Notes: a model not told the origin generated them from the sequence alone. A stretch of 36,508 nucleotides of DNA from Neoroseomonas terrae (GCF_018129025.1 NZ_JAAEDI010000044.1:1-36508), one strand, 5' to 3'. Shown: positions 7,690-18,487, counted from the stretch's first letter. Numbers and translations: made by a program.

Positions 7690-8673
7690 ATGCAATCGCA
7701 TCTCGGACGCCGCTCGCTGCTGACGGCGGCGGTGCTGGCGGCGCCGTCGCTATCGGCCTGGGCGCAGACCCGCCGGCGCCTGCGCTTCACCGCCGTCTTC
7801 TCGGACCAGGACATCCGGGCGGAGGCGATGCGTGGCTTCCAGCGCGACCTCGCTTCCGAGTTCGAGGTCGAGCTGCACCTGAACGCGACCCTGTTCCGCC
7901 AGGGCACGGAGCTGGTTGCAATCCAGCGCGGCAATGTGGAGATGGCGAACCTCGCCCCGCAGGACTTCTCGCGCCAGATTCCTGCCTGGTCGGTGATGGC
8001 CTCGGCTTATCTGTTCCGCGACGTCGATCACATGAACAAGGTCTTCGCCAGTCCGGTCGGCGAGGAATTCAAGAAGATGGTGCGCGACCAGCTCAACGTG
8101 CACATCCTCGGCCCGCTCTATTTCGGCACGCGGCATGTGAACCTGAAGCCGCGCCGGCGCATCAGCACGCCGGCCGACATGGCCGGCATCAAGCTGCGCA
8201 TGCCGCCCGGCGAGGCGTGGCAATTCCTGGGCGAAGCGCTCGGTGCCAACCCGACACCCGTCGCCTTCGCCGAGCTCTACACAGCGCTGCAATCCGGCAC
8301 GGTGGATGGGCAGGACAATCCGCTGCCGGCCAGTCGCACGATGCGCTTCTACGAAGTGACGACGCAGTTCGTGCTGACCAGCCACCTTGTCGCCTATGAC
8401 CTGCTCTCCGTCTCCGCCCGCTTCTGGGATGGGCTGACGCCGGCACAGCGCAGCGCGATCCAGGCCGCTGCCGACAAGGCGATCGCGGAGAGCACGCAGC
8501 GCCATCTCGCGCAGGAGCAGGAGATCGTCGATTTCTTCAAGGCGCAGGGCCTAGAGGTCTATGTGCCGAATGTCGATGCCTTCCGGGCGGAGGCACAGCG
8601 GCGCTACCTCGCTTCCAGCCAGTCACAGAGCTGGCCGGCGGGGATCCTCGACCGCATCAGCGCGATCCGCTGA
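7690..8673 (+). CDS. dctP: TRAP transporter substrate-binding protein (DctP family)
   Basis: A 327-residue periplasmic binding protein. It starts with a signal peptide: GRR followed by a hydrophobic run and a likely cleavage after AWA (residue 25). The twin arginines make Tat export possible. The DctP fold shows GIKLRMP, whose Arg normally pairs with the ligand carboxylate, then AFAELYTALQSGTVDGQDNP in the hinge region. The start at 7690 is well supported by GGAAGGAAA just upstream; the frame is open further 5' but that part overlaps the dehydratase. The setting suggests quinate, shikimate or a related cyclic acid as ligand (inference). A 115-base gap separates it from the dehydratase, and the membrane subunit genes follow. 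Confidence 0.93.
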   Translation: MQSHLGRRSLLTAAVLAAPSLSAWAQTRRRLRFTAVFSDQDIRAEAMRGFQRDLASEFEVELHLNATLFRQGTELVAIQRGNVEMANLAPQDFSRQIPAWSVMASAYLFRDVDHMNKVFASPVGEEFKKMVRDQLNVHILGPLYFGTRHVNLKPRRRISTPADMAGIKLRMPPGEAWQFLGEALGANPTPVAFAELYTALQSGTVDGQDNPLPASRTMRFYEVTTQFVLTSHLVAYDLLSVSARFWDGLTPAQRSAIQAAADKAIAESTQRHLAQEQEIVDFFKAQGLEVYVPNVDAFRAEAQRRYLASSQSQSWPAGILDRISAIR

Positions 8674-8681
8674 TCCCGTCC

Positions 8682-9155
8682 ATGATCGCTTGGTTCGGCC
8701 GCCGCGCGGAGGACGTGCTCTCCGCGCTGCTGCTGGCGATGTTCGTCGCCTTCATGCTGCAGATCGTCACGCGCTACGTGCTGAACGCGCCGCTGAGCTG
8801 GACGGCCGAGATGTCCACCCTGGCCTGGGTGTGGGGCATCCTATGGGGCGCCGGACTCGTGCTGCGCGATGAGGAGGAGATCCGCTTCGACGTCATCTAC
8901 GCGCTGATGTCGGGCCCGGTGCGGCGGATCTGCGACGGGATCAGCAGCGGCGTCGTGGTGATCGTCTTCACCTGGTCGCTGCCGGCGATGGTGGACTACG
9001 TCACCTTCATGAAGGTGGAGCGCAGCGCCTATCTCGGCATCCGCTTTGATCTTCTCTACTCGGTCTATCTGATCTTCGCCGTCGCCATGATCGTCCGCCA
9101 CGGCGCCATCGTCTGGCGCGCGATGACGGGCCGCCGCCTGTGGGTGAGCGCGTGA
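8682..9155 (+). CDS. dctQ: TRAP transporter small membrane subunit (DctQ family)
   Basis: A 157-residue protein with four predicted membrane helices, the usual DctQ size. TRYVLNAPLSWTAEMS (about residues 29-44) is the family signature after helix 1, followed by the acidic RDEEEIRFDV loop. It pairs with the large DctM subunit to form the sodium-driven permease fed by the DctP protein. Its ATG lies 8 bases after the dctP stop without a clear ribosome site, so it is probably translationally coupled. Its 3' end overlaps dctM. Confidence 0.93.
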   Translation: MIAWFGRRAEDVLSALLLAMFVAFMLQIVTRYVLNAPLSWTAEMSTLAWVWGILWGAGLVLRDEEEIRFDVIYALMSGPVRRICDGISSGVVVIVFTWSLPAMVDYVTFMKVERSAYLGIRFDLLYSVYLIFAVAMIVRHGAIVWRAMTGRRLWVSA

Positions 9156-10453
9156 ACCTGCACGATCCCTTCACCCTCGCGATGGTCGCGTTGATAGGCC
9201 TGTCCCTGATGGGGCTGCCGATCGGGCTGGCGATGATCACCGCCAGCGTCGTCTATCTCGGCCTGTCCGGGCAGGACATGTCGGTCGCCGCCGAGCAGGT
9301 GCTGAACGGGCTCAACGGCAGCTATGTGCTGCTGGCCGTGCCGCTCTTCATCTTCTCCGCCGGGCTGATGAATGCGGGCAGCCTGACGGACCGGCTGCTG
9401 CGCTTCTGCAACCTGTTGGTCGGGCGCTTCCGCGGCGGGCTTGGGCACGTCAACGTCGTGCAGAGCGTGATCTTCTCCGGCATGTCCGGATCCGCGATCG
9501 CCGATGCCGCGGGCAGCGGCAAGATCCAGATCGACATGATGACGAAGGACGGCGCCTACACGCCCAGCTACGCTGCCGCGCTGACGGCAGTGACTGCGGT
9601 GCTCGGGCCGATCATCCCGCCCTCCATCCCGATGGTGCTCTACGCGCTCGTCGCCGATGCCTCGATCGGCTACCTCTTTCTCGGCGGCGTCATCCCCGGC
9701 TTCATCATGGCCATCGCCCAGATGGCCATCAACAGCTGGATGGCGCACCGCCACAACTTCCCCGTTGCGGAGCGCGTGCCGCTGCGCGAGTTCCCGCGAC
9801 TGACGCTGCAAGCCTTCCCGGCGCTGCTGATGCCGGTGATCCTGCTGGGTGGAATCTATGGCGGCGTCATGACGCCGACCGAGGCCGCCGCCGTCGCCGC
9901 CGCCTATGCCTGGCTGATCGCCGCGGTCTTCTACCGCAGCCTGACGCTCGCGCAGACATGGCAAGCGGTGCGGGAGAGCGCGCGATCGACCGCCGCGATC
10001 GGCATGCTCATCGCCGGCGCGCTGGCGTTCAACTACGTCATCACCAGCGAGAACGTACCGGGCACCGTGCGAAACATCCTCGCGGGCTGGGAGATGTCGC
10101 AATGGCAGTTCCTGCTGGTGGTAAACCTCATCCTGCTCGTGCTCGGCTGCCTGATCGAGGGCAGCACCATCCTGCTGGTCGTGGTGCCGGTGCTGGTGCC
10201 GACGGCACAGGCGCTCGGCGTCGACATGGTGCATTTCGGCGTGATGGTCGTGGTGAACATCATGATCGGCCTGGTCACGCCGCCCTACGGGCTGCTCCTG
10301 TTCATCGTCGCCAAACTCTCGAACCAGCCGCTGATGGCGGTGGTGCGCGACACGCTTCCCTTCCTGATCGCAATGGCCGCTTCGCTGTTCCTGATCACCT
10401 ATGTGCCGGAACTGGTGCTCTGGCTGCCACGCCACCTCGGCTACCAGGGCTGA
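9152..10453 (+). CDS. dctM: TRAP transporter large permease subunit (DctM family)
   Basis: A 433-residue, about 12-helix integral membrane protein, the ion-coupled transport subunit. Family motifs include the SGMSGSAIADAAGSG stretch, the GPIIPPSIPMVLYA loop and VTPPYGLLLF near the C-terminus. The GTG at 9152 is chosen because it overlaps the dctQ stop by 4 bases (GTGA) and gives the usual DctM N-terminus; an in-frame GTG at 9140 would add four residues. With dctP and dctQ it forms a complete tripartite uptake system placed between the dehydratase and dehydroquinase genes, which ties the transporter to the aromatic-precursor pathway. Confidence 0.94.
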   Translation: MNLHDPFTLAMVALIGLSLMGLPIGLAMITASVVYLGLSGQDMSVAAEQVLNGLNGSYVLLAVPLFIFSAGLMNAGSLTDRLLRFCNLLVGRFRGGLGHVNVVQSVIFSGMSGSAIADAAGSGKIQIDMMTKDGAYTPSYAAALTAVTAVLGPIIPPSIPMVLYALVADASIGYLFLGGVIPGFIMAIAQMAINSWMAHRHNFPVAERVPLREFPRLTLQAFPALLMPVILLGGIYGGVMTPTEAAAVAAAYAWLIAAVFYRSLTLAQTWQAVRESARSTAAIGMLIAGALAFNYVITSENVPGTVRNILAGWEMSQWQFLLVVNLILLVLGCLIEGSTILLVVVPVLVPTAQALGVDMVHFGVMVVVNIMIGLVTPPYGLLLFIVAKLSNQPLMAVVRDTLPFLIAMAASLFLITYVPELVLWLPRHLGYQG

Positions 10454-10466
10454 GGAGAATCCCGCC

Positions 10467-10916
10467 ATGCCCCAGATCATCCATGTGCTGAACGGACCGA
10501 ACCTCAACCGCCTCGGCAAGCGGGAGCCGTCAATCTACGGCCGCACGACGCTCGAGGAGATCGAGGCGATGTGTCACGCCGAAGCCGGTGCGGAAGCCGT
10601 GCTCTTTCGCCAGACCAACTGGGAAGGCCAGCTCGTGGACTGGATCCATGAGGCGATCGATACCGAAGCATCCGGCATCGTGATCAACCCGGCGGGGCTG
10701 ACCTTCCGCTCCATCCCGCTGCTGGATGCGTTGAAGATGTTCAGCGGCCCGATCATCGAGCTGCACATCTCGAACATCCACAAGCGGGACCCGATCTACC
10801 ACCACTCGCTGATCTCCCCCGTCGCCACAGCGGTCATCGCCGGCCTCGGGGCCCGCGGCTATGCCACTGCGGTACGCTCGATGCTGGACCTGCTCACGGA
10901 AGACCCTGCCCGCTGA
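10467..10916 (+). CDS. aroQ: Type II 3-dehydroquinate dehydratase with variant active site
   Basis: A 149-residue protein of type II dehydroquinase length; the fold normally assembles as a dodecamer. It interconverts 3-dehydroquinate and 3-dehydroshikimate. Asn12, Arg19 and catalytic Tyr24 (LNGPNLNRLGKREPSIYG), Asn74 (INPAG), Asp87, His100 (ELHISN) and Arg107 are in place. Two positions differ from the Mycobacterium tuberculosis enzyme as I recall it: Phe80 where His81 is expected, and Tyr111 where Arg112 is expected. QTNWEG replaces the usual QSNHEG-like loop. Its place after the TRAP genes argues for the catabolic quinate pathway, not chorismate synthesis. GAGGAG is 8 bases before the ATG. 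Function as dehydroquinase is likely; the altered pocket leaves room for a related substrate. Confidence 0.87.
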   Translation: MPQIIHVLNGPNLNRLGKREPSIYGRTTLEEIEAMCHAEAGAEAVLFRQTNWEGQLVDWIHEAIDTEASGIVINPAGLTFRSIPLLDALKMFSGPIIELHISNIHKRDPIYHHSLISPVATAVIAGLGARGYATAVRSMLDLLTEDPAR

Positions 10917-10923
10917 CGGGCAG
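10906..10923. terminator. Hairpin between convergent aroQ and gyrB
   Basis: CTGCCCG (10906-10912) and CGGGCAG (10917-10923) pair perfectly around a CTGA loop that contains the aroQ stop codon. Only 25 bases separate aroQ from the end of gyrB, so this hairpin may end transcription in both directions. There is no T-run on either side, so confidence is modest. Confidence 0.4.
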
Positions 10924-10941
10924 CGGGCACGAGCGCAGCCA

Positions 10942-13374
<2,433 letters not shown>

Positions 13375-13441
13375 GCGACGCGCTAGCTCCTACTTGGAAG
13401 GGGGTATTTGATGTCAGTTGCAATATAGGGCTTCCTGCCCC

Positions 13442-14587
13442 TCAAGGCGACCCGCTATCGCCCTCCGGCGCGAGGTTTCCCGGGGTGGCGCGGAAGCGGT
13501 CCGCGATGCCCGCAAGCGGGCTGAAAACCTCGGCATCCGTGCCGGTCAGGAAGGATTGCGCAGGCAGGGTCGCGAGGGCCGCGAACAACGCCGTCCGGCG
13601 CGCGGAATCGAGATGCGCCGCGACCTCGTCCAGCAGCAGCAGCGGCGCGAAGCCGCGTGCCTCGGCGATCAGCGATGCGTGGGCCAGCACGGTCGAGATC
13701 AGCAGCGCCTTCTGCTCGCCGGTCGAGCACAATTCCGCCGGCTGGTCCTTTGGCAGGTGGACCAGCGCCATGTCGGCGCGGTGGGCACCTCGCGCAGCCC
13801 CACCGGCAGCGGCATCACGCCGGCGATCAGCCGCCAGGGCGCCACGCAAAGCGTCCTCGACAGCCAGGGCGGGTTGTTCGGCCAGCGCCGTGGCTATGGG
13901 GCAGACCAGGTCCATCCGCGCCGCCGGAAAGGCGCCCGTGGTGGTGCCGGCGGCCATCACGGCGTTCAGCCGCGCTGCCAGCGCACGCCGTGCGGCGGAA
14001 GCGGCGACGGCGTGCCGCGCCATCGCATCCTCGAGCCCCGCCAGCCAGGCCGCGTCGGCGCGCCCGCCCGCGAGCAGGCGGTTGCGCTGGGCCATCGCGT
14101 TGTCGTGTGCGGCGACCTCCCGCGCATGGGTGGGTTCCAGCGCCCAGGCAAGGCGGTCGAGGAAGCGACGCCGGCCCGAGGCGCTCTCCTGGAACAGCCG
14201 GTCCATCTGCGGGGTGAGCCAGACGGCGGCGATGCGATCGGCGAGGTCGGACTGGGTACGGACCGGGTTGCCGTCGAGGCGGAAGACGCGGCGGTCGGTT
14301 GCCGCCTCGGCGTCGGCCCCGGTGCCGATGTCGAAGGCGCCGTGTGGCGTCGCGAAGCGGCCCGCCGCGGCCCAGGGGCGCGAGCCGCCGTCGCCGCGGC
14401 GGCCGAGCTCGCTCATCCGCGCCCCGCGCAGCCCGCGGCCCGGCCCGAGCAACGAGATCGCCTCCAGCAGGTTGGTCTTTCCCGCGCCGTTCTCGCCGGC
14501 AATGGCGACGATCGGCGCGGCGAAATGAACCTCGATCGAGGCCCAGGACCGGAAGTCGGTCAGGCGAAGGCGGGTCAGGCGCAGCAT
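13442..14587 (-). CDS. recF: DNA replication and repair protein RecF
   Basis: A 381-residue SMC-like ATPase that works with RecO and RecR to load RecA at single-strand gaps. Walker A is GENGAGKT (31-38), the ABC-type signature is STGEQKALLIS, and Walker B is LLLLDEVAAHLD. RLTDFRSW at the start is typical of RecF. It lies between dnaN (46 bases away) and gyrB on the same strand in the classical order. Length is in the normal range, and nothing is unusual in the sequence. Confidence 0.96.
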   Translation of the reverse strand: MLRLTRLRLTDFRSWASIEVHFAAPIVAIAGENGAGKTNLLEAISLLGPGRGLRGARMSELGRRGDGGSRPWAAAGRFATPHGAFDIGTGADAEAATDRRVFRLDGNPVRTQSDLADRIAAVWLTPQMDRLFQESASGRRRFLDRLAWALEPTHAREVAAHDNAMAQRNRLLAGGRADAAWLAGLEDAMARHAVAASAARRALAARLNAVMAAGTTTGAFPAARMDLVCPIATALAEQPALAVEDALRGALAADRRRDAAAGGAARGAHRADMALVHLPKDQPAELCSTGEQKALLISTVLAHASLIAEARGFAPLLLLDEVAAHLDSARRTALFAALATLPAQSFLTGTDAEVFSPLAGIADRFRATPGNLAPEGDSGSP

Positions 14588-14633
14588 GGACCCTATATGG
14601 CGCGTCCGACGGGCCCGCGCCGCCCCGTCGTTG

Positions 14634-15764
14634 CTACACGCGCATCGGCATCAGCACGTACAGCGCCTCGGGCTTCGCTTCATCCTTCACGATGGTCGGC
14701 GCGGCGCCGTCGGCGAAAAGGAACTCCATCTTCTCGCCGATCTGCGCCGTGATGTCCGTGAGGTATCGCGCCTGGAAGCCGATCTCGAGCGGGCTGCTCT
14801 CATAGCTGACGGTATCGCTGTCCAATTCCTCCTGCGCCTGCCCCTGGTCAGGGCTCGCCGCCGAGAGCAACAGGTTGTTGCGCGAGATCGACAGCTTCAC
14901 CGGTCGCGAACGCTCCGAGGAAATGGCCGCCACGCGCGCCACCGCTTCCTCGAAATCCTTCTTCGGCACGGTCAGCTTCTTGTCGTTGCCGCGCGGGATG
15001 ACGCGCTCGTATTCCGGAAAGGTGCCGTCGATCAGCTTCGAGGTCAGCGCGACAGTACCGATGCCGAACCGGATCTTGGTGTCCGACAGGCGGATCTCGA
15101 TCTCGTCCTGCGTCTCGTCGGCCAGCTTGCGGACTTCCTGCACCGTCTTGCGCGGCACGATCACGCCGGGCATGCCCTTGGCACCGTCCGGCAGCGGCTC
15201 CTCAACGCGCGCCAGGCGATGCCCGTCGGTCGCCACGGCGCGCAGCACCGACGCACCCTCCGCCTCCGCGGCATGCAGGTAGATGCCGTTGAGGTAGTAG
15301 CGCGTTTCCTCGGTGCTGATCGCGAAGCGCGTCCGGTCGATCAGGTCCCGCAGCACGCCGGCCTTCACGCTGAACTTCGTCGGCAGCTTGCCTTCCGTCA
15401 TCGACGGAAAATCATCGACCGGCAGCACCGCCAGCGACGTGTTGAACTTCCCAGCCCGCAGCGTCAGCGGTCCGTCACCGCCTCCGTGGTCGAGTTCGAC
15501 CCGCGCGCCGTCAGGCAACTTGCGGACGATCTCGTACAGCGTCGCCGCCGGCGCCGTCGTGCGGCCGCCGCGCGGCACGGTCACGCCGGCGATCTCCTCG
15601 ACCACCGCGATCTCCATGTCGGTCGCGGTCAGCGTCAGGCTGCCCTCGGTCTTCGCATCCAGCAGCACATTCGCGAGGATAGGGATGGTGTTGCGGCGCT
15701 CGACCACGCTCTGCACATGCGCCAGAGCCTTGAGCAGCACTGCCCTGTCCACCGTAAACTTCAT
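14634..15764 (-). CDS. dnaN: DNA polymerase III beta subunit (sliding clamp)
   Basis: A 376-residue clamp made of three similar domains that rings DNA and tethers polymerase III and other partners. MKFTVDRAVLLKALAHVQSV opens domain 1, and RNTIPILANVLLDA, YYLNGIYLHA and TDGHRLA are standard landmarks. The C-terminus YVLMPMRV carries the terminal Met-Pro-Met-Arg residues near the peptide-binding cleft. It is followed by recF. Unlike the usual short dnaA-dnaN spacing, a 525-base gap holding repeat copy B lies upstream, so dnaN may rely partly on its own promoter. Confidence 0.97.
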   Translation of the reverse strand: MKFTVDRAVLLKALAHVQSVVERRNTIPILANVLLDAKTEGSLTLTATDMEIAVVEEIAGVTVPRGGRTTAPAATLYEIVRKLPDGARVELDHGGGDGPLTLRAGKFNTSLAVLPVDDFPSMTEGKLPTKFSVKAGVLRDLIDRTRFAISTEETRYYLNGIYLHAAEAEGASVLRAVATDGHRLARVEEPLPDGAKGMPGVIVPRKTVQEVRKLADETQDEIEIRLSDTKIRFGIGTVALTSKLIDGTFPEYERVIPRGNDKKLTVPKKDFEEAVARVAAISSERSRPVKLSISRNNLLLSAASPDQGQAQEELDSDTVSYESSPLEIGFQARYLTDITAQIGEKMEFLFADGAAPTIVKDEAKPEALYVLMPMRV

Positions 15765-15978
15765 CGCAGCCCGACGCCCCGATCCTTGTGGCAGCCACCG
15801 CCAGGCCCGGCACGGGCCGGGGCAGGGCCGCCAATCTCCCCTGTCCCCAGCAGCCCCCGGCCAAGGCCGAATCGGCCCGCAAGGCCGGATACCGAGGGGG
15901 CCGCACCATATCAGCGCGATTCAGAGGGGGAAAGGCGGGAAAGGCGGTGGGGTTGATTGGGCGGCGGACTGGACCGAT

Positions 15979-16262
15979 AGGGGCGCCGCCCCTCTCGGAC
16001 TCTCCCCGCCAAAGGCCCGAGGCCTTTGGAAACCTTTGGCCGCCCTTGCAGAAAGGCAGTGCGCGATGAGCGCAGAAGGTTCTGCTTGGCGACCGGGCGC
16101 CAGTCGGCACCGAGGAACGCGGTGTCGATACCTGCAAACATCCTTGGCATCTCGCGCCGCGCCGTCCGCGTTCTGGCGACCAGCCAGCCACGCAGGAATC
16201 GGTTTCCAAAGGCCTCGGGCCTTTGGTGGGGTGTGGTCCGGAGAGGGGCAAAGCCCCTTTCC
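15979..16262. repeat. Composite palindromic repeat, copy B, filling the dnaA-dnaN gap
   Basis: This copy occupies most of the 525-base gene-free stretch 15765-16289. Left arm: AGGGGC/GCCCCT stem (15979-15993), a CTCCCCGCC linker, then CCAAAGGCC/GGCCTTTGG (16009-16029) and AAACC. Right arm: GGTTT, CCAAAGGCC/GGCCTTTGG (16206-16226), linker TGGGGTGTGGTCC, and GGAGAGGGGC with a near-perfect partner (16240-16262). The arms are inverted around a ~165-base centre that does not obviously match the other copies. It ends 27 bases from the dnaA stop. The rest of the gap (15765-15978) shows no gene or clear motif. Confidence 0.88.
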
Positions 16263-16289
16263 GGTCCGCCCGTGCCTAGCGGACTGTCC

Positions 16290-17732
16290 TCAAGTCTCCA
16301 GCATCCGCCGCAGCAGTTCGACATCCTCCGCGAATGCGCTGTCCGCCTGCATCAGTTCCGAGATGCGCGACACTGCGTGCATCACCGTCGTGTGGTCGCG
16401 GTTGCCGAAGCGGCGCCCGATCTCGGGCAGGGAACGGGACGTAAGCTGCTTCGCGAGATACATCGCGACCTGCCGCGGGCGCGCCACATTGCGCGCGCGG
16501 CGGGCGGAGGACATGTCGGTCAAGCGGATGTTGTAGTGCTCGGCGACCTTGCGCTGGATCTCCTCGATCGTGACGCGGCGGTCATGCGCGCGCAGCAGGT
16601 CATGCAGCACGTCCTGCGCGGATTCCAGCGTGACGGCGCGGCCGAACAGGTTCGCATGCGCGATCAGGCGGTTCAGCGCGCCTTCCAGCTCCCGGACATT
16701 CGACGTGATCTTGTGCGCGAGGAATTCGTGGACGTTCTTCGGTACGTTGACACCGGCCGCCATCGCCTTCGCCTGCAGGATCGAGATCCGCAGTTCGTAG
16801 GTGGTGGCATGAAGATCGGCGACCATGCCGCAGCCGAGGCGGGTGCGAAGTCGGTCCTCCAGGCCGTTGAGGTCCGAAGGCGACTTGTCCGCGCTGATGA
16901 TGATCTGCTTGCCGGCGTCGATCAGCGCGTTGAAGGTGTGGAAGAATTCTTCCTGCGTGTTGTCCTTGCCGATCAGGAACTGCAGGTCGTCGACCATCAG
17001 CACGTCGACCGAACGCAGGCTCTCCTTGAATTCCATCGTCGATTGGCTGCGCAGGGCCGAGATGAAGCGGTACATGAACTTCTCGGCCGACATGTAGGCG
17101 ACGTTGCGCGACTGCGCGCCGCCGCGGATCGCCCAGGCGACCGCGTGCATCAGATGCGTCTTGCCGAGGCCGACGCCGCCATAGAGGAACAGCGGGTTGA
17201 AGCCCGGGAAGGCCGGCTTCTCGGCCACGCGGCGCGCGCAGGCATAGGCGAATTCGTTCGGCTTGCCGACGACGAAGCTGTCGAAGCTGAAACGGGGGTC
17301 GAGCGGCGCGGACCATTCGCTGCGGGGGTCGGCGCCATTGGCGCGCGGCGCCCGCGACGTCAGCGCCTCCGCAAGGCCGGGCTGCGGCGCCGGCGCCGCA
17401 CCGGCATTGTCTTCCTCGCCGGCAGGGGCGGCAACGCGCGGCTGTGGGCCGACGCGCACGTCGACGCGGCAAAGCTCCGCTATCTCCTGCTGCCACAGCG
17501 CGCGCAGACGGTCGCCGTAGTGGCTGCGGACCCAATCGCGCAGGAAGCGCGTCGGCAGATGAACGATGATCTCGTCGGCCTCGATGCCCACCAGGGTCAT
17601 CTGGCGCAGCCAGGTGCGGTATTCGACCTCGCCCACTTCTTCGCGCAGGCGGCCGCGGATGCGGGCCCAGGATTCCTGAAGGGATGCTGCGGAGCGCGCG
17701 GCATCGGACCCGAGCTGCTTCTCCATGGCCAT
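16290..17732 (-). CDS. dnaA: Chromosomal replication initiator protein DnaA
   Basis: A 480-residue AAA+ initiator. Domain I (~1-90) has the EVEYRTWLRQMTL pattern; residues ~95-145 are a Pro/Ala-rich linker; domain III has Walker A GGVGLGKT (185-192) and Walker B VLMVDDLQFL; domain IV ends with the DnaA-box recognition signature RDHTTVMHAVSRI. It binds origin DnaA boxes and melts the origin. The frame begins at 17732, but the next ATG (residue 3, 17726) has GGGGG at better spacing and may be the true start. It is preceded by rpsT on the same strand, as in many alphaproteobacteria. Confidence 0.97.
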   Translation of the reverse strand: MAMEKQLGSDAARSAASLQESWARIRGRLREEVGEVEYRTWLRQMTLVGIEADEIIVHLPTRFLRDWVRSHYGDRLRALWQQEIAELCRVDVRVGPQPRVAAPAGEEDNAGAAPAPQPGLAEALTSRAPRANGADPRSEWSAPLDPRFSFDSFVVGKPNEFAYACARRVAEKPAFPGFNPLFLYGGVGLGKTHLMHAVAWAIRGGAQSRNVAYMSAEKFMYRFISALRSQSTMEFKESLRSVDVLMVDDLQFLIGKDNTQEEFFHTFNALIDAGKQIIISADKSPSDLNGLEDRLRTRLGCGMVADLHATTYELRISILQAKAMAAGVNVPKNVHEFLAHKITSNVRELEGALNRLIAHANLFGRAVTLESAQDVLHDLLRAHDRRVTIEEIQRKVAEHYNIRLTDMSSARRARNVARPRQVAMYLAKQLTSRSLPEIGRRFGNRDHTTVMHAVSRISELMQADSAFAEDVELLRRMLET

Positions 17733-17845
17733 CCCCCAGCTACTCCTTCACGCGGCTTGCTACTGAAGCCTGCCACCCGAAACGCAGGCGGCGTGTTGAA
17801 AGAGAATTCGACCCCCAGGCCGTGAAGACTACCGCGTCACATGCC

Positions 17846-17859
17846 TGTCGCAAGCGACA
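17846..17859. promoter_or_regulatory. Inverted repeat upstream of dnaA
   Basis: TGTCGC and GCGACA flank a two-base centre about 115 bases before the dnaA start. On the minus strand it overlaps a possible -35 (TTGCGA) with TAGTCT 16 bases on. It could be a regulator site for dnaA. No canonical 9-base DnaA box (TTATCCACA or its complement) appears between dnaA and rpsT. Confidence 0.3.
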
Positions 17860-17963
17860 AAGTCGTGCTGGCACCAGCGATGAATCACAGGCGTCAACAC
17901 GCCTCACGCGCGCGCAGAGGCTGCGCCGCGGGAGGACGGACTACAGGTATTCGGTACGGTAAG

Positions 17964-17987
17964 CCGCATCGCCCGCAGGCGATGCGG
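17964..17987 (-). terminator. Hairpin directly after rpsT
   Basis: CCGCATCGCC (17964-17973) and GGCGATGCGG (17978-17987) form a perfect 10-pair stem with a four-base loop, one base after the rpsT stop. No T-run follows on the minus strand, so it may end or stabilise the rpsT transcript with incomplete read-through into dnaA. Confidence 0.55.
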
Positions 17988-17988
17988 A

Positions 17989-18264
17989 TCAGGCCTGGGC
18001 GGCGCCCAGGGCCTTCACGCGCGCGGACATGCGCGAGATCTTACGGGCAACCGTGTTGGCGTGCAGGGTGCCCTTCGTCACGGCGCGCTGCATCTCGGGC
18101 TGCGCGGCACGGAACGCTTCCTGCGCGACGGCCTTGTCCCCGCTGGCGATCGCCTCTTCCAGCTTGCGCACGAAGGTGCGCACGCGAGACTTCCGCGCCT
18201 TGTTGCGCGCGGTACGCTTCTCGGTCTGGCGGATGCGCTTGCGCGCAGAGTCGGTGTTCGCCAT
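17989..18264 (-). CDS. rpsT: 30S ribosomal protein S20
   Basis: A 91-residue, strongly basic, all-helical protein that binds 16S rRNA early in small-subunit assembly. MANTDSARKRIRQTEKR is the characteristic N-terminus, and LHANTVARKISRM near the C-terminus matches the helix 3 region. GGAAG lies upstream of the ATG. Its position just before dnaA on the same strand is a recurrent alphaproteobacterial arrangement. Length is normal. Confidence 0.97.
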   Translation of the reverse strand: MANTDSARKRIRQTEKRTARNKARKSRVRTFVRKLEEAIASGDKAVAQEAFRAAQPEMQRAVTKGTLHANTVARKISRMSARVKALGAAQA

Positions 18265-18487
18265 GGGGCTTCCGGTTCACATCTGACTGAATGGTTTTAT
18301 CGGGCTGCGACCTGCGGGCCGCTGCACTGGAGGCCGGGTTTCTAATGCCGGCCGGCTTGCGGCGTCAAGCATGGCCTTGCGGGACGTCCATGAACACCGC
18401 GGCAGGGACGGGCCGCATCCGGTCGTTCGCCGCATGCTGCGCGGGGATACCGGCGACAACAACAACTTAGACGAAGGGCACATCGTT

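Noticed and set aside
15765..16289. CRISPR array or tandem repeats in the dnaA-dnaN gap
   Set aside because: The repeats are two inverted arms around a unique centre, not regularly spaced direct repeats, and no cas genes are present in the window.
16026..17825. A 599-codon plus-strand frame over dnaA
   Set aside because: It is antisense to dnaA and begins inside repeat copy B; there is no domain signal.
17733..17988. Replication origin next to dnaA
   Set aside because: No TTATCCACA-type DnaA boxes or AT-rich unwinding region is visible between dnaA and rpsT; the origin is probably elsewhere.
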